NCBI GenBank assembly: GCA_900768245.1
Contig: CAAGCE010000045.1
Location: 1-6,891, forward strand
Direction: 5' to 3'
DNA length: 6,891 nt
Source: Oscillospiraceae bacterium
Lineage (GTDB): Bacteria; Bacillota; Clostridia; Oscillospirales; Ruminococcaceae
Below, piece after piece: positions 1 to 5,428 of the stretch (positions are counted from its first letter, which is position 1; every line of letters starts with the position of its first letter). The position numbers were made by a program, and so were the translations under genes. Under the pieces are notes generated by a model. That model saw only the letters and a list, made by a program, of their open reading frames with translations. It had not been told where the DNA came from and searched no databases.

Positions 1-183
1 CCACGGGCTTTGCCCTTTGGATTCCCACAAGCCTTTGAAAAGGCTTGACCGAAACTTTTATATGATGGCACTGTTACTTTTGTGCCGTACTTCCGCCGCG
101 TTTGCCATCTTCGGGTTCGCACTTTCTTGGGCGCGTCTAAATAAAAAAATAAAAACCACAAGCAAAACTATGCTATACCGCAG
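1..183. mobile_element. End of a second, truncated copy of the MITE-like repeat element
   Basis: Bases 1-58 are the exact reverse complement of 4890-4947 inside the large element near the right of the window. Similarity continues in patches: CACTGTTACTTTTG near 71-84, a GGGTTCGCA block near 112, and GGGCGCG followed by CTAAATAAAAA near 129-145, all in the same order as in the reverse complement of 4770-4880. The copy therefore enters from the left edge and ends near 160-183, about ten bases from the stop codon of the phosphatase gene. It lacks the ATTCTTAATT-type terminal repeat seen in the other copy, so its end is eroded or is a variant. An open reading frame crosses this stretch, but its frame is not kept between the two copies, so I do not call it a gene. 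Confidence 0.75.
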
Positions 184-190
184 CATTTGC
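162..190 (-). terminator. Possible intrinsic terminator of the HAD phosphatase gene
   Basis: Directly 3' of the minus-strand stop codon (194-196) the arms ATGCT and AGCAT form a short stem. It is extended by GCAAA/TTTGC across a three-base bulge. On the minus strand, after six more bases, it is followed by the T-rich run read from 157 down to about 142. The geometry suits a weak intrinsic terminator, but the gap before the T-run and the bulge make it uncertain. Nineteen of the bases around its plus-strand left arm recur at 5211-5229. Confidence 0.4.
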
Positions 191-193
191 ACA

Positions 194-817
194 TTAAAAC
201 ATTTCCGCCAATTCATAAAAATTGTATATAACTCCGTCGGATCGGTCGGCTGTTCCAAAGCCATATGCGGCGTGAATGAATTTTGCTTCTGCGAAATATG
301 CGCTGTCGCAGTCGCCTTGGGTATCGCCTACATATGTGCCGTCGGTGATGCTGTTGCGGTCCATTATAAGTCGGATATTTTCGCCCTTCGGCAGTTCATT
401 GTCGCCCCAGCAGATATGGTCGGTGAAGTATTTTTCAAGGCTGTAATGCTCTAAAAATGCTTCGATATAACCGCTCTGGCAATTGCTGACGATGAAAAGA
501 CGGTGACTTTTTGACAGTGTTTCAAGGGTTTCTTCAAGCTTATCGTAAAGCCTGCCGCCGTGTATGCGGAGATAGTCGTTTTCTTCGCTGCCGCACATAT
601 CCATTAGCTCCATTCTGCGTTTGGGGTCCTTTTCTCCGAAAAATTTTGCGGCGATAACGTCCATTGTAAGTCCCATTATGCCCTTTATGTCCTGCTCAGT
701 GAATTTTATATTTACGTCCGGGACGTTCTTCAGGGTCTCGTTCCATGACGCTGCGACGTTTGCTGCGCTGTCCCACAAGGTTCCGTCCATATCGAATATA
801 AGGCTTTCCGTTTTCAT
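194..817 (-). CDS. HAD-superfamily hydrolase (phosphoglycolate-phosphatase-like)
   Basis: A 207-residue cytoplasmic phosphatase of the haloacid dehalogenase superfamily with all four motifs. Motif I is DMDGT at residues 9-13, where Asp9 is the nucleophile and Asp11 the general acid/base. Motif II is VSNC, with Ser111. The motif III lysine is Lys144 in LPKGEN. Motif IV is VGDTQGDCD at 163-171, with acidic residues coordinating Mg2+. Residues ~16-85 form a helical C1 cap like that of Gph/PGM-type enzymes. Length is typical for the family. The substrate cannot be read from sequence: phosphoglycolate, sugar phosphates or nucleotides are all possible. The ATG at 815-817 is supported by a GAGGAGA Shine-Dalgarno at 825-831 (minus strand). 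The gene is divergent from the transporter gene, and repeat copy A lies directly downstream. Confidence 0.9.
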   Translation of the reverse strand: MKTESLIFDMDGTLWDSAANVAASWNETLKNVPDVNIKFTEQDIKGIMGLTMDVIAAKFFGEKDPKRRMELMDMCGSEENDYLRIHGGRLYDKLEETLETLSKSHRLFIVSNCQSGYIEAFLEHYSLEKYFTDHICWGDNELPKGENIRLIMDRNSITDGTYVGDTQGDCDSAYFAEAKFIHAAYGFGTADRSDGVIYNFYELAEMF

Positions 818-847
818 TTGTATCTCTCCTCGGTGGTGGTTTTTCTT

Positions 848-877
848 AGTGTATCACACCGCTGTGCGCTGTGTCAA
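848..877 (-). promoter_or_regulatory. Sigma-A-type promoter of the HAD phosphatase gene
   Basis: Read on the minus strand, a consensus -35 TTGACA (872-877) is followed by 18 bases and TACACT (848-853). The base triplet TGA just before it gives an extended -10. The expected start near 841 leaves a short leader containing the GAGGAGA ribosome-binding site. Confidence 0.7.
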
Positions 878-891
878 GCTGCAATTTTATC

Positions 892-920
892 TTGCTAAAT
901 CGCATAAGCTGTGCTAAAAT
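892..920 (+). promoter_or_regulatory. Sigma-A-type promoter of the DMT transporter gene
   Basis: TTGCTA (892-897), a 17-base spacer, then TAAAAT (915-920) preceded by TGC, an extended -10. Transcription would start near 926-928, on or beside the upstream in-frame ATG at 927. This argues that translation begins at the next ATG (945). The -35 box lies 14 bases from that of the divergent phosphatase promoter, so one bound regulator could touch both. Confidence 0.7.
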
Positions 921-944
921 ATATCTATGAACGGAGATGTTTTA

Positions 945-1805
945 ATGAAAGACAAAAACAAAGCCATACTTTTTATAATCTGCTCAGCGTTCTGCTTCAC
1001 CCTTATGAATGCGTTCATAAGGCTTTCGGGTGATCTTCCCTCGGTGCAGAAAAGCTTTTTCCGAAATTTCGTTGCTGCGGTGATCTCATTTATCGTACTG
1101 AAAAAGAATCATATAAAAATAACCTGCAAGCCTGAAAACAGGCTGTGTATGTTTCTCCGTGCGTTCTGCGGAACTATCGGAATGCTATGCAACTTTTATG
1201 CTGTCGACCACCTTGTGCTTGCCGACGCTTCAATGCTCAACAAGATGTCGCCGTTTTTTGCGGTGGTTTTCTCGGCGATATTCCTTAAAGACAAGACCTC
1301 GCCGTTCCGGATAGGAGCGGTCATTGCCGCCTTTGCAGGCAGCCTTTTCATCATCAAGCCTACCTTTTCAAATATGGATCTTTTCCCCTCGGTCATAGGC
1401 TTTCTTGGGGGAATGGGTGCGGGAGCGGCATATACCTGCGTCCGTCAGCTTGGGGTAAAGGGCGAGAACGGCAGCGTTATAGTGTTTGTTTTCTCGGTAT
1501 TTTCCTGCGTGACCACCCTGCCCTATATAATTTTCAACTTTGCGCCGATGTCCCTTTATCAGATAGGAATGCTTCTCCTCACAGGTGCAGCCGCAGCAGG
1601 GGGGCAGTTCTCCATAACCGCTGCCTACACTCACGCTCCCGCAAAGGAAGTGTCGGTCTTTGACTATTCGCAGATAATCTTCTCGGCGATACTGGGGTTC
1701 TTCCTTTTCGGTCAGATACCCGACGTCCTGAGCATTGTGGGCTATGTGGTGATAATATCCGTTGCGGCGGCAATGTTCATCTATAACAATAAAAAGACTG
1801 CGTAA
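945..1805 (+). CDS. EamA/DMT-superfamily membrane transporter
   Basis: About 286 residues, almost wholly hydrophobic, with roughly ten membrane-spanning segments arranged as two EamA repeats. These are the drug/metabolite transporter superfamily, 10-TMS exporter group. The N-terminal half has the family-typical pattern of a charged start, a first helix (AILFIICSAFCFTLMNAFIR), a conserved region around QKSFFRNFVAA, and a second repeat starting near GFLGGMGAGAAYTCVRQLG. The C-terminal half ends FFLFGQIPDVLSIVGYVVII and a short basic tail. Family members export amino acids or other small metabolites, but the substrate is not predictable here. An ATG at 927 is in frame, but GGAG at 933-936 with nine bases of spacing, plus the promoter position, favours the start at 945. 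It appears monocistronic. Confidence 0.88.
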   Translation: MKDKNKAILFIICSAFCFTLMNAFIRLSGDLPSVQKSFFRNFVAAVISFIVLKKNHIKITCKPENRLCMFLRAFCGTIGMLCNFYAVDHLVLADASMLNKMSPFFAVVFSAIFLKDKTSPFRIGAVIAAFAGSLFIIKPTFSNMDLFPSVIGFLGGMGAGAAYTCVRQLGVKGENGSVIVFVFSVFSCVTTLPYIIFNFAPMSLYQIGMLLLTGAAAAGGQFSITAAYTHAPAKEVSVFDYSQIIFSAILGFFLFGQIPDVLSIVGYVVIISVAAAMFIYNNKKTA

Positions 1806-1810
1806 AAATA

Positions 1811-1945
1811 TTGTTTTGCTTTGTTCCTTTTTTATTTTTTATTTTGGGAAGCCAACTTTTGTTTGAGGCTGCGGCAGACGTGTCCCATACCATATATGGC
1901 ACGGGCTGTTCATAAGGGCATTGTAACCTCAAAAAAGCAAAACAT
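1811..1945. repeat. Long imperfect palindrome after the transporter gene
   Basis: Outer arms GTTTTGCTTT (1813-1822) and AAAGCAAAAC (1934-1943) are perfect complements. An inner pair, TTTGAGG with CCTCAAA, extends the structure. The centre at 1884-1905 (CCCATACCATATATGGCACGGG) pairs fully on the minus strand if two G-U wobbles are allowed. There is no U-run after it in the plus direction, so it does not look like a standard terminator of the transporter gene. It may be a small palindromic mobile repeat or a structured untranslated region. Confidence 0.45.
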
Positions 1946-1967
1946 AATATAAATGTCACGGTATCTA

Positions 1968-2083
1968 ATACTAAACACCAATAAAACTATAGAAAAAATC
2001 ATCGCATAATCCATATAAAGCTGTTGAAACAGCTACAAGATTATGCTCCATTTTTTGTATAGTTTTTAATTGGTGTTAAGTAT
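1968..2083. repeat. 116-bp nested palindrome, MITE-like, upstream of zapA
   Basis: The left arm starting ATACTAAACACCAAT at 1968 matches the reverse complement of the right arm ATTGGTGTTAAGTAT ending at 2083. The match runs over about 32 bases with only a few differences, including the AAAACTATA/TATAGTTTT blocks. Within it lie a second perfect stem, GCATAATC (2004-2011) with GATTATGC (2039-2046), and an apical hairpin, AGCTGT/ACAGCT around TGAA (2019-2034). The unit CTAAACACC...GGTGTTAAG has TA on both sides, which would fit a TA target duplication as made by IS630/mariner-type transposases. That last point is inference because the TA is itself part of the palindrome. Confidence 0.6.
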
Positions 2084-2101
2084 AAGCGAGTAAATTATTG
2101 C

Positions 2102-2124
2102 AGGGGACGGTCGACCCGTCCCCT
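2102..2124. repeat. REP-like GC-rich palindrome
   Basis: AGGGGACGG (2102-2110) and CCGTCCCCT (2116-2124) are perfect nine-base arms around TCGAC. The GC-rich core stands out against its AT-rich surroundings and is followed by TACGG, not a T-run, so it is not an ordinary terminator. Short GC palindromes of this kind are often dispersed in clostridial genomes. It lies ~40 bases upstream of the zapA promoter. Confidence 0.55.
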
Positions 2125-2165
2125 ACGGTAAAATATAAATACCGAGTCACGCACTTTAAATTCTC

Positions 2166-2194
2166 TTGAAAAAGGCAAAAAAATATAGTATAAT
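2166..2194 (+). promoter_or_regulatory. Promoter of the zapA-U32 operon
   Basis: TTGAAA (2166-2171), exactly 17 bases, then a consensus TATAAT (2189-2194). The start would fall near 2201, giving a leader of about 29 bases with the ribosome-binding site GAAAGGA at 2215-2221, eight bases before the zapA ATG. Confidence 0.85.
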
Positions 2195-2229
2195 CAAAAC
2201 AGAATATATTATGCGAAAGGAAAAGCATT

Positions 2230-2646
2230 ATGAATAAAGTCAAAGTAACGATCTGCGGCAAAGAATATTCTTTGAAAACCGAGGAAACGGCAAGCTATTT
2301 CATCGGACTTGCAAAAAAGGTCGATAATACAATAAATCAGATGACAGCCCAGTGCGATACTCTTTCAGTGCAGTCGGCAGCCGTTCTTGCGGCTCTTTCT
2401 GCATTTGATGATGCACAGAAGGCAAACGAAAGCATCGACAATATCCGTACACAGATAAAGGAATATGTTGATGAAGCCTGCCGTGCAAGAGCGGAACGTG
2501 ACGAAGCCGTAAAAAATGAAGAGGCTCTCAAAGCCAGAATAACCGAGCTTGAAAACGAACTCCGCATTGAGCAGATGAAAAATACTATCGACAGCCACCT
2601 TAACGGCGACGAAAAGAAAGACTCTGCGGATAAGGCTGCAAAATAA
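2230..2646 (+). CDS. zapA: Cell division protein ZapA
   Basis: A 138-residue ZapA-family protein. ZapA binds polymerised FtsZ at midcell and bundles its filaments, helping the Z-ring assemble. The N-terminal domain shows the family pattern: NKVKVTICGKEYSLKTEE, with a beta strand and the conserved GxxY/L, then AxxVDNTINQM and a region ending in the helix AVLAALSAFDDAQKA. Residues ~65-120 are a charged, heptad-like helix expected to form the dimer/tetramer coiled coil. A Lys/Asp-rich tail follows. Clostridial members commonly carry such a longer C-terminus than the ~85-residue Bacillus protein. The start is supported by GAAAGGA and a strong promoter. The stop TAA shares its last A with the ATG of the next gene, so the two are almost certainly co-translated. 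Confidence 0.9.
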   Translation: MNKVKVTICGKEYSLKTEETASYFIGLAKKVDNTINQMTAQCDTLSVQSAAVLAALSAFDDAQKANESIDNIRTQIKEYVDEACRARAERDEAVKNEEALKARITELENELRIEQMKNTIDSHLNGDEKKDSADKAAK

Positions 2647-4691
2647 TGGGGAATATTGAAATACTTGCACCTGCGGGAAGTATGGAGAGCATTTACGCTG
2701 CGGTAAGGTGCGGTGCGGATGCCGTTTATGTCGGCGGAAGCAGATTTTCCGCAAGAGCAAATGCAACAAACTTTACCGATGATGAGCTTTCCAAAGCGGT
2801 GGATTACTGCCACCTCCACAATGTCCGTGTGTATCAGGCGATAAATACCCTCTTTTTCGATAACGAGCTTGAAGAGGTGCTGAAAACCGCAAAGCGTTCG
2901 GCAGAAATAGGCGTTGACGCATTTATCATACAGGATATAGGTGCGGCAATGATGATAAGGCAGGCTGTCCCAGATATGAAGCTGAACTGCTCCACTCAGA
3001 TGACTGTCCATACAAAGGAGGGCGCACTTCTTGCAAAGGAAATGGGCTACTCCAGAGTTGTTGTGTCAAGAGAGCTTTCCGTTGAGCAGATAAAGGATAT
3101 ATGCACAGCAGGGATTGAGGTGGAGACCTTTATCCACGGCGCACTTTGTATGTCCGTTTCGGGGCAATGCTATATGAGCGCAATGATAGGCTCACGAAGT
3201 GCGGACAGAGGACTTTGCGCACAGGCTTGCCGTCTGCCGTTTTCCGCAGTAAAGGGCAGGGAACGCTATGACCTTTCACTTAAAGACCTTTCGGGACTGG
3301 AGCATATAAACGAGTTAAGAAATGCAGGAGTATGCTCCCTTAAAATAGAGGGGCGAATGAAACGTGCCGAGTATGTCGCAGCAGCAGTAACAGCCTGCCG
3401 CAGTGCAGCGGACGGAAAAACTCCCGATATGGAAACGCTTCGTGCAGTATTTTCGAGAAGCGGCTTTACCGACGGATACCTGACGGGAAAGCTTGGAGCG
3501 GATATGTTCGGCACAAGGCAGAAAGAGGACGTTGTTTCCGCCGATGCTGTTTTCCCGCAGCTCCGTGAGCTGTACCGTAAGGAAACCAAAGCCGTCAGGG
3601 CGGATTTTTATGCCGAAATAAAAGAGGGCAGACCTGCAAAGCTTGAAATCATAACAGACGGGATAAGAGCAGCCGTAACAGGTGATGTTCCGCAGAAAGC
3701 TATGAACTGTCCGACAGATAAAGAGAGCCTTGAAAAACAGCTTTCAAAGCTTGGTGACACTCCATATGAGCTTGGGAGCGTTACTGCCGATATTGATGAG
3801 GGACTTATCCTGCCTGCCTCACAGCTAAACGCACTAAGACGAACAGCAGTCGAGGAAGCGGACAAATTAAGGTTAGCCGCAAAACGTAAAAAACACACTT
3901 TCGGCGAAGCCGAAATAAATATAACAAAAAAACACGGGCATACGAAAAAAACGCTCCGTGCCGAAATAATGACCGCCGAACAGCTTGACGGCATTACAGA
4001 GGACATTGAACTTATAATAATGCCCCTTGATGAAGTGCTGAAAAACACGGATAAATGCCGTACGTTTTCCGACAGGCTCATTCTTTCTCTGCCGAGATTT
4101 ACGGCAGACGAGGAAAAGCTGTGCCAAAAGCTTGAAACGGCGAAAAATGCAGGCTTCAAAAGGATATTCTGCACCAATTTTGCACATATCCGCATAGGCA
4201 GGGAAACGAAGCTTGAAATGCACGGCGGATTTGGTCTGAACGTGACAAATTCCCTGACCGCAAGAGAGCTTGCAAAGCTTGGACTTGCGGACTTTACAGC
4301 GTCATTTGAAATGAAGCTTGGTCAGATAAACGCACTTGCATCGGATATACCGTACGGGATTATCGCCTATGGCAGACTGCCTCTTATGCTGACCCGAAAC
4401 TGTCCCGTAAAGCAGGCAGTGGGCGGCTGTAAAAACTGTACAGGCGGACTGACCGACCGAACAGGCAGATTTTTCCCTGTCCGCTGTGACGGAACAGCAA
4501 GCGAGGTGCTGAACAGCGAGGTGCTTGTGATGTCCGACCGCCTTGACGAGGCGGAAGTGTCATTTGTGCAGCTCAATTTCAATGACGAAACTCCCGAAAA
4601 AATAAAGCACATCATAAGCGCATACAAAAATTACAGAAAGCTTGACGAAGAAAAAATGACAAGAGGACTTTATTACAGAGGAATCATTTGA
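2646..4691 (+). CDS. U32-family protein, RlhA/YdcP type (putative 23S rRNA hydroxylation factor)
   Basis: 681 residues. It opens with IEILAPAGSMESIYAAVRCGADAVYVG, the U32 TIM-barrel-like start. It carries the U32 signature with Cys168, Cys175, Cys191 and Cys195 (CX6CX15CX3C), preceded by FIHGALC and followed by CRLPF, then LKIEGRMK at ~232-239. The first ~290 residues are the U32 domain. The middle (~370-420) fits the DUF3656-like insert, and the C-terminal ~250 residues are a second barrel-like half with another cysteine group (586, 595, 598, 614). Length matches E. coli RlhA (~650 residues). Family knowledge: U32 proteins were named peptidases, but RlhA and TrhP/TrhO-like members act in iron-dependent rRNA/tRNA hydroxylation, so the 'protease' label should not be trusted. 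A weak TAAGG lies 11 bases before the start, and translation is probably coupled to zapA. Confidence 0.85.
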   Translation: MGNIEILAPAGSMESIYAAVRCGADAVYVGGSRFSARANATNFTDDELSKAVDYCHLHNVRVYQAINTLFFDNELEEVLKTAKRSAEIGVDAFIIQDIGAAMMIRQAVPDMKLNCSTQMTVHTKEGALLAKEMGYSRVVVSRELSVEQIKDICTAGIEVETFIHGALCMSVSGQCYMSAMIGSRSADRGLCAQACRLPFSAVKGRERYDLSLKDLSGLEHINELRNAGVCSLKIEGRMKRAEYVAAAVTACRSAADGKTPDMETLRAVFSRSGFTDGYLTGKLGADMFGTRQKEDVVSADAVFPQLRELYRKETKAVRADFYAEIKEGRPAKLEIITDGIRAAVTGDVPQKAMNCPTDKESLEKQLSKLGDTPYELGSVTADIDEGLILPASQLNALRRTAVEEADKLRLAAKRKKHTFGEAEINITKKHGHTKKTLRAEIMTAEQLDGITEDIELIIMPLDEVLKNTDKCRTFSDRLILSLPRFTADEEKLCQKLETAKNAGFKRIFCTNFAHIRIGRETKLEMHGGFGLNVTNSLTARELAKLGLADFTASFEMKLGQINALASDIPYGIIAYGRLPLMLTRNCPVKQAVGGCKNCTGGLTDRTGRFFPVRCDGTASEVLNSEVLVMSDRLDEAEVSFVQLNFNDETPEKIKHIISAYKNYRKLDEEKMTRGLYYRGII

Positions 4692-4742
4692 AATTAAGAA
4701 TTAAAAATTAAGAATTAAGAATTATTGCGGTCTGTACTTTTG
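4692..4742 (+). repeat. Left terminal inverted repeat of the element
   Basis: 36 bases are perfectly complementary to 5754-5789. The next 15 (ending GTACTTTTG) match with three differences. Composition is dominated by ATTAAGA units. It begins right after the U32 stop TGA (4689-4691). Confidence 0.85.
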
Positions 4743-4856
4743 TGGTAAAATCGTTAGTTTGTGCAGACTTTTAGTTTTATTTTTATTTAGGCGCGCCCGA
4801 ATAACCTGCGAACCCAAAGATAGCAGCCGCGGCAGAAGCTTTGCATAAAACCAGTT

Positions 4857-5026
4857 GAACCAAGCAAAAGTAACAGTGCAAAAACATTTAAAGTTTCGGT
4901 CAAGCCTTTTCAAAGGCTTGTGGGAATCCAAAGGGCAAAGCCCGTGGTCGCCTCCGCAGAGGCGAAATACCCCAGCGCATTCTAACGAACCAAGCAAAAA
5001 TAACAGTAAAGTCAAGCAAAAGTAAA
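4857..5026 (+). repeat. Interrupted direct repeats AACCAAGCAAAAGTAACAGT
   Basis: GAACCAAGCAAAA-G/A-TAACAGT occurs at 4857-4877 and 4987-5007 with 20 of 21 bases the same. A shorter relative, TCAAGCAAAAGTAA, is at 5012-5025. They flank the triple hairpin block, so that block could be an insertion or a duplicated segment of the element. Confidence 0.7.
4901..4965. repeat. Cluster of three hairpins, partly shared with the left window edge
   Basis: Three consecutive inverted repeats. CAAGCCTTT/AAAGGCTTG (4901-4920) has nine perfect pairs. GGGC-AAA-GCCC (4933-4943) sits inside a longer CCA/TGG pair. TCGCCTC-CGCA-GAGGCGA (4948-4965) has seven perfect pairs. The first two lie in the 58-bp block found inverted at 1-58. 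None is followed by a T-run. They are probably RNA- or DNA-structural parts of the element. Confidence 0.7.
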
Positions 5027-5034
5027 AAATAAAA

Positions 5035-5117
5035 AGCGCAATGCAGCTCAAAAAAGTTGGAACAACAGATGTAACGACAGTTACAATCTGACCTGACCCA
5101 ATAATCTGCATTGCGCT
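5035..5117. repeat. Nested stem structure of 83 bp (possible structured RNA)
   Basis: Perfect 12-base outer arms AGCGCAATGCAG (5035-5046) and CTGCATTGCGCT (5106-5117) enclose an inner stem, CAGATGTAAC/GTTACAATCTG with one bulged A around GACA. Two unpaired stretches lie between the stems. The form is that of a folded RNA or a palindromic DNA site. I see no good promoter in front of it and do not recognise the family. Confidence 0.6.
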
Positions 5118-5146
5118 ATTTCTATAATATCAAATAAAAGTAACCC

Positions 5147-5186
5147 TTTTAAATATTTGCGAGCGAAGCAGAGCAAATATTTAAAA
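5147..5186. repeat. Perfect 14-bp hairpin upstream of the toxin gene
   Basis: TTTTAAATATTTGC (5147-5160) and GCAAATATTTAAAA (5173-5186) are perfect complements around the 12-base loop GAGCGAAGCAGA. Being AT-rich with flanking A/T runs, it may act as a bidirectional terminator that insulates the toxin-antitoxin unit from upstream transcription. This role is inferred. Confidence 0.6.
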
Positions 5187-5204
5187 CACAGCAAACTATA
5201 AGTT

Positions 5205-5210
5205 TATAAT
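5205..5210 (+). promoter_or_regulatory. Candidate -10 box of the toxin gene
   Basis: A consensus TATAAT lies 55 bases before the toxin ATG. Its best -35 (TTTAAA at 5180-5185, spacer 19) is poor, so the promoter would be weak. That would fit a toxin kept below its antitoxin. The real start site is uncertain. Confidence 0.35.
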
Positions 5211-5264
5211 CCACAGCAAAACTATGCTAAAAATCGTAGGTAATGTCCTGCCCATTCCGCTGTT

Positions 5265-5348
5265 ATGATATGGAATGAGTTTCTTACTCTTTGCATTGTT
5301 ATTTGCAATATCATACAGATAGCGCAGAACAGCCATAAAAAGAAATAA
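5265..5348 (+). CDS. Small hydrophobic type I toxin-like peptide (holin-like toxin class)
   Basis: 27 codons: a short polar start (MIWNE), a single membrane-spanning stretch FLTLCIVICNIIQIA at residues 6-20, and the basic end QNSHKKK. This is the build of small membrane toxins of Gram-positive type I toxin-antitoxin systems (holin-like toxin/TxpA/Fst class): one helix, lysines at the C-terminus, and a stop codon placed in the left arm of a terminator hairpin. Such peptides insert in the cell membrane and depolarise it or stop growth when not held back by antisense RNA. Support comes mainly from context: the converging antisense RNA overlaps the last codons and the 3' end. A clear Shine-Dalgarno is missing before the ATG (nearest GTAGGT is 23 bases away) and an in-frame stop lies upstream, so translation may be weak or the gene may be decaying. 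Confidence 0.65.
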   Translation: MIWNEFLTLCIVICNIIQIAQNSHKKK

Positions 5349-5422
5349 CCGCCCCTAGCTCACAACTTGGACGGCTATTTTTTAACATCTAATTGGGAGC
5401 GACCGCTTACGGCGTACCCTCT
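5335..5422 (-). ncRNA. Predicted antitoxin antisense RNA
   Basis: A transcript of about 88 nt is predicted from the perfect promoter at 5429-5457 to the T-rich run (TTTCTTTTTAT on the minus strand) after the hairpin. It covers the last few codons and the whole 3' region of the toxin mRNA. This is the layout of txpA/RatA- and bsrG/SR4-type pairs, where antisense RNA pairs with the toxin 3' end and triggers RNase III decay or blocks translation. The 5' part, AGAGGGTACGCCGTAAGCGG, can fold into a small stem with CGCTCCC. An ATG inside opens a 25-codon frame without a ribosome-binding site, which I take as chance. Confidence 0.65.
5343..5383. terminator. Shared bidirectional terminator of toxin mRNA and antisense RNA
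   Basis: AAATAACCGCCC (5343-5354) and GGACGGCTATTT (5369-5380) form a 12-pair stem with a 14-base loop. It is followed by TTT on the plus strand and by a T-rich run on the minus strand. Two positions are A-C mismatches in the plus-strand RNA but G-U wobbles in the minus-strand RNA, so the stem is stronger in the antisense transcript. Confidence 0.75.
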
Positions 5423-5428
5423 ATTTAT

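Noticed and set aside
17..454. 145-codon open frame on the plus strand
   Set aside because: It begins in the repeat copy and runs antisense through the phosphatase gene. In the second copy the same DNA is read in a different frame after the shared DSHKPLKRLDRNF part, so the protein is not conserved.
1806..2229. Riboswitch or leader RNA in front of zapA
   Set aside because: The zapA promoter at 2166-2194 leaves only a ~29-base leader, so the palindromes upstream are not part of the zapA transcript.
2646..4691. Annotation of the U32 protein as a collagenase or protease
   Set aside because: The family name is historical. The cysteine signature and DUF3656-type architecture match RlhA-like RNA modification factors, and no recognised protease active site is visible.
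4722..5111. 129-codon open frame on the minus strand within the element
   Set aside because: It runs through hairpins, direct repeats and the terminal repeat, has no ribosome-binding site I can see, and loses its frame relative to copy A. Its end resembles another spurious frame only because both lie in the inverted tips.
5275..5322. 15-codon hydrophobic frame MSFLLFALLFAISYR
   Set aside because: At first it looked like the toxin, but the frame starting at 5265 and ending NSHKKK in the terminator arm matches the toxin class better and is longer.
5196..5336. 46-codon minus-strand frame starting ATGGCTGTTCTGCGC
   Set aside because: It is antisense to the toxin gene and starts after the terminator of the antisense RNA, with no well-placed ribosome-binding site. 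The toxin reading on the plus strand explains the region better.
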